A stretch of 64,000 nt of DNA from Oscillatoria sp. FACHB-1407 (GTDB lineage Bacteria; Cyanobacteriota; Cyanobacteriia; Elainellales; Elainellaceae): assembly GCF_014697545.1 (NCBI RefSeq), contig NZ_JACJSA010000005.1, positions 186,001 through 250,000 on the forward strand. The letters run 5' to 3'. Positions 26,398-36,700 of this stretch are shown one piece after another. The first letter of the stretch is position 1. Each line of letters starts with the position of its first letter. A program made the translations under genes and the position numbers. The notes beneath the pieces are model-generated. The model saw nothing but the letters and a program-made list of their open reading frames with translations. It was not told the DNA's origin and did no database searches.

Positions 26398-27081
26398 TTA
26401 GCGCGATCGCAACAAGCTAGAAGTCAACACAAAATCAGATTGCAGCGTCAGGTCTAAATCGGTTTCCGGTTCAACCACGACCACTTCAACTTCTCTATCG
26501 TTGCCACCTAGCAACACGGATGCTAATGCCCCAACACCCGCTCCTGCTAAGACTTCAATGAAGTCAATGTCACCAAACACTTCTGACAACACAGCCGCCG
26601 CTGCTGCCCCGATCGCGGCTCCCCGTAAAAAGTCTGGGTCGCTCTCTTCGGTAATGGTTTCAGTGCGAGTAACCACATCGGATGCGGCATTGATGCTATA
26701 ACGACGACCACTCGGCAACACGACCTCGTCTGCAACGAATTGACTGCCTCCATCGGCGGGTCGCAATTGCCCCTCAATCTGGCTGCCTCGTGGAATCAGA
26801 ACGGTGCCACGAGAAGATCGAATATCAGTTTCTACGGTTAAAGTGACATCTGAGGTTTCCTCAGGTGTGAGCACAATTCGCTCAGCTTCAGTGTAGGTCA
26901 CAGGAATCACAGTGCCCGATGGAATGCCGACCTGTTGAGATTGTTGCGAAAAAACTTGGGCAACCACTGCTTCAGAGGCAGCAACACGAGTCGCTGTCAC
27001 CACCGGAACCATCGCAGTAGACATCAACCCAAGTGCCATCATTAGGGCAGTTTTAGACTGCCAACGTTTTGAACTTGTCAT
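26398..27081 (-). CDS. Exported protein of unknown function with glycine-zipper-like segment
   Basis: The 227-residue protein has a signal peptide (SKTALMMALGLMSTAMVPVVTATRVAASEA). A beta-rich domain follows (IPSGTVIPVTYTEAERIVLTPEET, then GTVLIPRGSQIEGQLRPADGGSQFVADEVVLPSGRRYSI) resembling the TrbI/conjugation-associated beta domain. Then comes a Gly/Ala-rich hydrophobic part (RGAAIGAAAAAVLSEVFGDIDFIEVLAGAGVGALASVLLGG). The start at 27081 has GGGGGA about 9 bases upstream. It is probably periplasmic or outer-membrane associated. Similar proteins occur in many cyanobacteria without an assigned function. Confidence 0.75.
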   Translation of the reverse strand: MTSSKRWQSKTALMMALGLMSTAMVPVVTATRVAASEAVVAQVFSQQSQQVGIPSGTVIPVTYTEAERIVLTPEETSDVTLTVETDIRSSRGTVLIPRGSQIEGQLRPADGGSQFVADEVVLPSGRRYSINAASDVVTRTETITEESDPDFLRGAAIGAAAAAVLSEVFGDIDFIEVLAGAGVGALASVLLGGNDREVEVVVVEPETDLDLTLQSDFVLTSSLLRSR

Positions 27082-27742
27082 TATTACCATTCCCCCAGGG
27101 AACGAAAGCACAGATCTAGAAGACCCGGAGCAAATCAGCAATGTTCCCAACCGTTATGGTTCGTATGAGTTTGTATTAATTTTCAATCTTTCAGTTTCGC
27201 CAAGCTTGACTAAATCTAGATAATTTCTCGGATGTTTCTTTTCAAATCTTTAAGAAATCTAGGCTAAAACTTGAGCTGAAGTACGAGAAGTTTCGGTGTT
27301 AAATAGTCACCCTTGCTGCATACGATAAGGTCAATTCCTATTTTATCTGGACTTGGCTAGAAGTTTGCTTCATTGGGCGATCGCCCTTTTGCTTTTCGAT
27401 TGACGACGCGAGTGATTTCCCTAACCATTCAATCTTGCTGATGCATCGGTTCATTACACTGATTTTTTTCCAGGCATCCCAACCAAAGTAATGATTTTGT
27501 GTCCCCAACACCAGTAAACTAATAACGTTTTGCTTGGATTAGATCGATGTAATTAAAAACACTATCCCTTGAAAGATCGATTCAAGGAATAGCAGATCAT
27601 CCTGAGTGAATGGATAACACGATTCAAGTCTCATGCCCATTCCAAGTTAAGGCACATTGCGATCGCGATCGCTAAATCTGCTATCTATTCCCCATGAAAT
27701 GGGTAGTCTCTTCGTATAGTAGGCATCACCAAAACCACTCCT
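27082..27742. other. Gene-free 660-base region upstream of the giant repeat protein
   Basis: This AT-rich divergent region has no convincing open frame. It contains GGGCGATCGCCC followed by TTTT (27375-27390), which could terminate transcription weakly, and the inverted repeat CCTTGAA-N7-TTCAAGG (27567-27587). Promoters for both flanking genes must lie here, but I cannot name them with confidence. Confidence 0.5.
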
Positions 27743-30700
27743 ATGCCAGAATTTCGGGTTAATACCACTACAACCAACGACCAAACGATGTTTCCCGCTG
27801 GGGTGCCAATTCCAGCTGCACAAGCCATCGCTACCGATGACAGTGGCAACTTTGTGGTTGTCTGGGCAAGTCGAGCGCAAGACGACACATCTGGTATTAG
27901 ACCGTGGGGCGTTTATGCTCAGCGATTTGACGCAACTGGCAACAAAATTGGGGTGACCGAGTTTCGCGTCAACACCTTCACCACAGATGAGCAGTGGCAA
28001 CCGAGTGTCGCCATGGATGCCGATGGTGATTTTGTCGTTACCTGGACTAGTTTTGGGCAACCCGGTGACCCGGATGAAGGGGTTTACATTCAGCGATATA
28101 GCAAAACTGGCAACCCCATCGATGGCGAGTTTCAGGTTAACACCACCCTTCCAGGGACACAGCAAGCCTCTAATGTGGCAATGGACGCAAACGGCAGCTT
28201 TGTTGTCACCTGGACATCGCTCGCACAGGATGGTAATGGCAATGGCATCATTGCCCGTCGCTACGACAATACAAACAACACCTGGGGCAGTGAGTTTCGC
28301 GTCAATACTCAGATCACCAGCGGCGATCAGCAATATTCGCGGATTGCCATGGCAGATAACGGCAACTTCGTTATCACCTGGATTAATGGCTCCGGTGCCG
28401 CCGCCGATGTTTACGCCCGCTTGTTTGATGCCGATGGCGACCCCATCACCACCGAGTTTCGCGTCAACAACTACACCACGAATGGCCAGCTTGACCCCAG
28501 TGTGGCGATGGATGCCGATGGTGATTTTGTCATCGTCTGGGCAAGCAATGGGCAGGATGGCAGCAACGATGGGGTCTATGCCCGACGTTACAACGCACTG
28601 GGGCAACCCCAGGGCACGGATGAATTTCGCGTTAACTCCACAACCTTCAATCAACAACGAAACCCAACGGTTTCAATGGATGGTGCCGGTAACTTTATTG
28701 TCACCTGGTCGAGTGCGGGGCAAGATGCAGGCACGGGTTGGGGAGTCTTTGGTCAACGCTTCAACGCATCTGGGAATCGCCAGGGTTCAGAGTTTCGCAT
28801 TAATGATGAGATCGCAGGTGATCAGCAGTATTCCTCCGTATCCATGACTCCTACGGGCAACTATGTGGTTGCCTGGACAAGCAGTAGCGGAACTCAGGAT
28901 GGGGGCGGTGCGGGCGTTTATGCCGAAGCCTTTGCCGCAGCGGCAAATCAAATTCCCACCATTAGCACCTTTGGCAAAACCCTGGATGAGGATCAGGTTT
29001 TCCCCTTTACTCTGGCTGACTTTGTTGGGGCATTTACCGATCCAGATGGCGATAGTCTCGGCTCTATCCAAATTCTCGCCCTACCGACTCAAGGTACGCT
29101 CAAACTCGACGGCGTTGATGTTCTGCTAAATCAGGAGATTTTAGCGTCTAACCTCGCCAATCTTACCTATACCCCTGCCTCCAACTTCAGTGGTTCTGAC
29201 AGCTTCACCTGGAATGGATCAGATGGCACGTCTTTTGCCAATACTCCGGCTCAGGTCAGCTTAACCATCAACCCTGTCAATGATCCACCCATTGTCAGTG
29301 CTATTGATACCCAAATCACGAATGAAGATGCACCGATTGATGTTGCCTTTACAGTCAGTGATGTTGATACTCCGGCTACTTCCCTCACGGTAGTAGCATC
29401 ATCGAGTGATACGACTCTGGTTCCCAACGCCAATATTGAGGTTTTAGGAACAGGCATCAACCGCACCGTCCGCATTACCCCAACAGCAAATCTGTCCGGT
29501 AGCACCACGATTACGTTAGATGTAACGGATGGCGATTTAACGACAACTCGCAACTTTCTCTTAACGGTGACAGCGATCGACGACCCACCAACGATTACCG
29601 CGATCGCCGACCAGTCCATCAACGAAGACGCCAACACCGGACCCCTGTCCTTCACGATTGGGGATGTTGATACGGACATCAATACCTTGACGCTCAGCGG
29701 GACTTCGAGCAATCCGGCTCTGGTGCCGAACGGCAATATCGTCATCAGCGGCACCGGGGCAAACCGCACCGTAACCGTGACCCCTGTCGCTAACCAGTCG
29801 GGCACTGCCACCATTACGCTCACCGTTAGCGACGGGACAACTCCCGTTACAGAAACCTTTGATGTGGTAGTGGCTCCACTCAACGACCTGCCAACCATCA
29901 CGGCGATCGCCGATCAGTCTATTGAGGAAAATACTTCCACCCCTGCCCTGGCATTTACGGTTGGAGATGCGGAGACGCCCCCCAATGCGTTGACGGTGAC
30001 GGCAACCTCAAACAATACCGCGCTGGTGCCCAACGCCAATATTTTGATTGGGGGCAGTGGAGCCAACCGGACGGTGACGGTTACTCCGCTAGCCGGACAA
30101 TCTGGGGTAGCTCTGATCACTGTCAGTGTCAATGATGGCACCACCACCACCACCGAAACCTTTAACGTGTCGGTGGGCAACGTGGATGACCCACCCACCA
30201 TTACGGCGATCGCCGATCAAAACATCAACGAAGATGCCAACACGGGGGCACTTGCTTTCACGATTGGGGATATCGATACCCCGATCGCCAATTTGACAGT
30301 GACAGCGACCTCCAGCAATACCACGTTGATTCCCAATGCCAATGTGGTTTTAGGGGGCAGTGGAGCCAACCGCACGATTACCGTCGCGCCAGCGGCAAAC
30401 CTGTCGGGCAGTGCCACGATTACCATCAACGTCAGCGACGGCACGACCACCGCCACAGAAACCTTTAACGTCGTAGTTACGGCGGTCAACGATAACCCAA
30501 CGATTACAGCGATCGCTGATCAAAACATCAACGAAGATGCCAACACGGGGGCACTTGCCTTCACGATTGGGGATGAGGAAACGCTGGCAGATGATTTGAC
30601 GGTAACAGCGACCTCCAGCAACACGACCCTGGTACCGAACGCCAACGTTGTGGTGACGGGTGCGGGTGCCAATCGCACTATTACGGTTACCCCCGTTGCC

Positions 30701-33700
30701 AACTTGTCAGGCACGACCACCATTACCTTAAGCATCAGCGATGGCACCAACACGACCATCGAAACCTTTGATGTGGTCGTCAACCCGTTGAATGATCCGC
30801 CCACGGTCAGTGCGATCGACAACCAGACCACCAGCGAAAACACGCCCACCACTGCCATTCCCTTTACGGTGGGGGATGTGGAAACTGCACCGGGAGCATT
30901 GACCATCACTGCCACCTCCAGCGACACAACACTGGTGCCGAACGGCAATATTGTGATTGGGGGCAGTGGTGCAAACCGCACGATTACCGTCTCCCCTGCC
31001 GCTGGACAGTCGGGCATTGCCACGATTACCGTCAACGTCAGTGACGGCACCACGACCACGACAGAAACCTTTAGTGTGTCGGTGGGCGTTGTCGATGACC
31101 CACCCACCATTAGTGAGATCACGAATCAAACTACCGATGAAGATTCGGCAACGACTGCCATTCCCTTCACGATCGGGGATCCAGATACGCCGATTGGTTC
31201 TCTCGTCATTACGGCGGTTTCCGATGACCAAACCCTGATTCCCAACGGCAACATCGTGGTCGGTGGAACGGGAACCAACCGCACGATCACCGTCACCCCT
31301 GCCAGTAACCTGTCGGGCACTGCCACGATTACCGTCAACGTCAGTGACGGCACGACGACTGCCACAGAAACCTTTAATGTGGTCGTCACACCCGTTGATG
31401 ATCTACCGACGATTAGTGCGATCGCCGACCAACCTGTCAACGAAGACACTCCTACCACAGCGATTCCCTTCACGATTGACGATGTGGAAACGCCCGTGGG
31501 GTCACTCACCCTGACCGCCACCTCCAGCAACCCTACGCTCGTGCCCAATGGCAATATTGTCATCACGGGAACGGGAGCGAACCGCACGATCAGGGTCACC
31601 CCTGCCCTCAACCAGTTTGGGACGGCAACCATTACCCTCAGCCTCAGTGACGGCGCGAACACGACCACGGAAACCTTTGATGTGGTGGTAGCAGCGGTCA
31701 ACGATTCCCCTACAGTCAGTGCGATCGCCGATCAGACCACCAACGAAGGCACTGCCACCACCGCCATTCCCTTCACAGTTGGGGATGTAGAGACTCCATC
31801 GGGTTCTCTGATCATCACGGCGACCTCAAGCGATGGGGCGATCGTTCCCAACGGCAATATTGTGATCGGAGGCAGCGGGGCGAACCGCACCGTAACCGTG
31901 ACGCCTCTACCCAACCAGTCCGGCAACGTCACGATCAGCGTCAATGTCAGCGATGGTAACACCACCACCACCGAAACCTTCAACCTGGCAGTGGGGGCGG
32001 TGGATGACCCACCGACGATTAGTGCGATCGCCGATCAGTCCATCAACGAAGATACGCCCACTGCTGCGCTTCCTTTCACGATTGGCGATGTAGATACCCC
32101 CGTCGGTTCTCTCACTGTAACGGCGGCCTCCAGTAACACGACGCTAGTACCCAACGCCAATGTAGTGCTTACAGGAACCGGATCTAACCGTGCTGTCACA
32201 GTTACCCCAGTCGCCAACCAATCCGGCACAACCACCATCAACCTGACGGTTAGTGATGGCAACACCACGACCACCGAAACCTTTGATGTTGTGGTGGGAG
32301 CAGTCAACGACCCACCCACGATCAGTGCGATCGCCGATCAGACCATTGATGAGGATCAGACAACAACGGCTCTGCCCTTCACCATTGGGGATATCGAGAC
32401 GACCGCCGATTTGCTCACCGTGACCGCTACCTCCAGTGACACAACGCTGGTGCCAAACGGCAATATCGTGATTGGTGGAACGGGAGCCAACCGAACCGTG
32501 ACGGTTACTCCGGCAGCCAATCAATCGGGCACTGCCACGATCACAATTGCGGTCAACGACGGCACCACGACCAGTTTTGAGACGTTTAACCTGGTCGTGG
32601 GCACGGTAAATGACGCACCGTTTATCACGGCAATTGGTGATCAAACGGTGAATGAAGGGATTTCAACGGGAGCGATCGCTTTTACCGTGAGCGATGCCGA
32701 AACCTCTCCTGGTGTCCTCACCGTCACTGCTACCTCCAGCAATCCGGCTCTGGTGCCCAACAGCAACATTATTTTGGGGGGCAGTGGCAGCGATCGCACA
32801 GTTACAGTCAATCCAGTTGCCAACCAGTTTGGTACTGCGATCATTACCGTCAGTGTCAGCGACGGCACAGCGACCACCGTTGAAACCTTCAACGTCGTTG
32901 TAGGCGCGATCAACGACCCACCCACCATTACGGCGATCGCCGATCAGACGATTAACGAAGATCAGGCGACAACTGCGCTGCCCTTTACCATTGCCGACGT
33001 TGATAACCCGGTCAATACCCTGACGGTTACGGCAACGTCGGCAAATCCGGCATTGGTGCCCGATAGTAACATTGTCATCAGTGGCACGGGAGCCAACCGC
33101 ACGGTGACGGTCACTCCACTGGCAAACCAGTCTGGCACTGCCACCATCACCATCAATGTCAGCGACGGCACGACCACGACCACGGAGACGTTTGATGTAG
33201 TGGTCAACGGGGTTAACGATCCGCCCACCATCAGTGCGATCGCCGATCAGACCACCAACGAAGATACCCCCACCGCTGCCATTCCCTTTACGCTGGACGA
33301 CATTGATACTTCTCCACTTGGGCTTATCGTTACAGCCACGTCTAGCAATCCAACGCTCGTTCCCAATGGCAACCTGACCATCGGAGGAACGGGAACCAAC
33401 CGGACTATCATCGTCAATCCGGCAGCCAACCAAACAGGTACTGCCACCATTACGGTGAATGTCAACGATGGCACAACCACCGTTACCGAAACCTTCGACA
33501 TTGTGGTGAATCCGGTTAATGACCCGCCGACCATCACTGCGATCGCCGATCAAAGTGTCAACGAAGGGGTAACAACCGGGGCACTTGCCTTTACGGTCAA
33601 CGACGCAGAAACGCCAGCAGGTTCGCTCACCATCACCGCCACCTCCAATAACCCCACACTCGTTCCCAATAGCAATATCATTTTGGGCGGTAGTGGGGCT

Positions 33701-36700
33701 AACCGCACTGTCACTGTGAACCCGGCGGCTAACCAGTTTGGCACTGCTACGATCACGGTCAGCGTCAGCGACGGCACACTTACTACGACCGAAACCTTTG
33801 ATGTGGTAGTAGGAGCGGTCAACGACCCACCGACGATCAGCACCATTAACAACCAGCTCACCAACGAAGACACCCCAACCACCGCCATTCCGTTCACGGT
33901 GGGGGATATCGACACTCCCCTCAGCAACCTGACCATCACAGCCACCTCTAGCAATGGGGCACTGGTTCCCGATGGCAATGTTGTAATCACGGGAACGGGG
34001 GCAAACCGGACTGTTGTCGTGACTCCAACGGCAAACCAATCGGGCACAACCACTATCACGCTGACGGTCAGCGATGGCAATCAGACTGCCACTGAAACCT
34101 TTGATGTCACGGTGAATCCGATCAACGACGCACCCATTGCCAGTGCGATCGCCGACCAGAACACCAGCGAAAACACCGCGACAGCCCCCATTCCCTTCAC
34201 AATCAGCGATATCGACAGCCCGCTGGGAACCTTGGTCGTCACGGCAACTTCCGGCAACACGGCACTGATTCCCAACAGTAATATCATCATCAGCGGCACG
34301 GGAGCGAACCGCACTGTCACCGTTACCCCTGCCACCAATCAATCGGGCACTGCCACCATTAGCGTTCGCGTGAGTGATGGCACTAACTTCAGCACCGAAA
34401 CCTTTGATGTGGTCGTGACTTCGGTTAACGATCCGCCGACGATCGCCCCCATTAGCGATCGGGTGATTAACGAAGACACTTCCACCGGAGCTATCCCCCT
34501 CACCCTGGCGGATATCGACACATCGCTCAATTCCCTTACGGTCACGGCTACCTCCAGCAACCCGGCATTAATCCCCAATGGCAACATCGTCATCCTAGGT
34601 GCGGGAGCCAATCGGTCGATCAACGTTACGCCACTCGCGAACCAGACCGGAATTGCCACAATCACCGTTAACGTCAATGACGGCACGACTACCGTTACTG
34701 AAACCTTTGATGTCACGGTGAATCCGGTTAACGACCCACCAACCGTCAGCGTGATCGCGGATCAGACCACTACAGAGGGCACTGCCACCACTCCCATTGC
34801 CTTTACCGTTGGCGATGCAGAATCGCTGCCTGACTCCCTCGTCATCACGGCAACTTCCGGTAACACCACCCTCGTTCCCACGGGCAACATTGCTATCGGT
34901 GGCACCGGAGCGAACCGCACCGTCACCGTTACCCCCGTTGCCAACCAATCGGGAACAGCCGTCATTACCCTTCAAGTGAGTGATGGCACGGCAATTACCA
35001 CCCGTGTCTTCAACTTAGTGGTAGGGGCAGTCAACGATGCACCCACCATCACGGCGATCGCAAATCAGACCATCAATGAAGACACCGCATCAACAGCGAT
35101 TCCGTTCACGATCGGGGATGTAGATACCCCAGTCGGTTCATTGACCGTGACGGCTACATCCAGCAATCCAACCCTGATTCCCAATGGCAGTATCGTCATC
35201 GGTGGCACTGGGGCAAACCGCACGGTTACCGTCACTCCTGCCACAAACCAGAACGGGACTTCAACCATCACCCTCACCGTCAACGATGGCAACTCCACAA
35301 CCACTGAAACCTTTGATGTGGTAGTTACGCCCATCGCTGACCCCCCCACGGTGAACCCGGTCAACAAGGCAGGCACCGAGAACACAAATGTCATCTTTGC
35401 CACGACTGACTTTGCTGCCGGATTCGCTGACCCTGATGGTGATACCCTCAATCAACTCCGAATTACATCGTTGCCCACGAACGGTACCTTACGCCTTAGC
35501 GGTGCTGCTGTTACGGTCAATCAGGTGATTCCAGTCGCGCAGATCGCCGACCTGACCTATACGCCCAACCCCCAATTCAACGGCACTGATAGCTTTGGCT
35601 GGACAGGCTCCGATGGCACCAGCTTTGCCGCCACCGCCAGCACCGTCACTCTGGCGATCGCCGCTGTGAATGACGCGCCTACCCTAACCAACGTCAGCAA
35701 GGTTATTAACGAAGACACCGTTATCAACTTTTCCAGCAATGACTTTATCGGTGCATTTAGCGATCTCGATGGCAACAGCCTGGTTAAGATTCAGATTACA
35801 TCGCTGCCAACCAACGGCACCTTACGGTTGGGAGGCTCGCTCGTCACGATCAACCAGGAAATTGCAGTTGCTCAGCTCAACAGCCTGACCTTCACCCCCA
35901 ACACCAACTTTGGTGGAACCATCAGCTTTGGCTGGAATGGCTCCGACGGCACCCTGTATGCCGCAACCGCTGCAACCGTCAATATCACAGTGAACGCTAT
36001 TGATGACCCTCCGGTTGTCACCACCACGGCTACCCCCATTCCCTACGCAGAGGGAGCCAGCGCAATTCCCATCGATAGTGGACTAACGCTGAGCGATACC
36101 GATAGCACTCAACTGAACGGTGCCACGGTCACCATTGTCAACTTTGATCCTGCCCAGGATGTGTTAAACTTCACCCCCCAGGCAGGCATTACAGGTAGCC
36201 TCAGCGGTGGCACACTCACCTTCTCAGGAACAGCTAATCTCAACGACTATATTGCCGTCTTGCGATCGGTCACCTATCGCAACAGCAGCAGCACTCCCAA
36301 TCTTGCCGATCGCCTGGTGCGCTTTTCTGTCAGAGACACCAGCAACGTCACCAGCAACTTTGCCACCCGAACTATTCAAGTTCTGCCGGATGACACCGCT
36401 CCATTGGTGACGACAACGGGCAGTCCCCTCGCCTATCCCGAAAATGGTGGAGCCGTCTTGATTGATACGGGAGTTACCATTGGCGATTCCGACAGTGTGC
36501 TGCTTACGGGTGCAACTGTGACGATTGTGGGCTACACCCCTGGTAGCCAGGAACTTCTCGGTTTCAACCCCCAAAACGGCATCACAGGAACCTTTGACAG
36601 CGCGACCGGCGTTTTAACGCTGAGTGGTTTGTCTGCCCTGCCTAACTATCAAAACGCGCTGCGATCGATCACCTACACCAACAACAGCGACAATCCGCCG

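Noticed and set aside
27375-27390. GGGCGATCGCCC followed by TTTT as a strong terminator
   Set aside because: The palindrome has no loop bases and is an extended HIP1 site, so stable hairpin formation is doubtful; mentioned only within the intergenic entry.
32663-34342. Long antisense open frame (559 codons) and a dozen others inside the giant repeat gene
   Set aside because: The repeated, codon-biased plus-strand sequence leaves the antisense frame free of stops; the antisense products are themselves repeats of no plausible fold.
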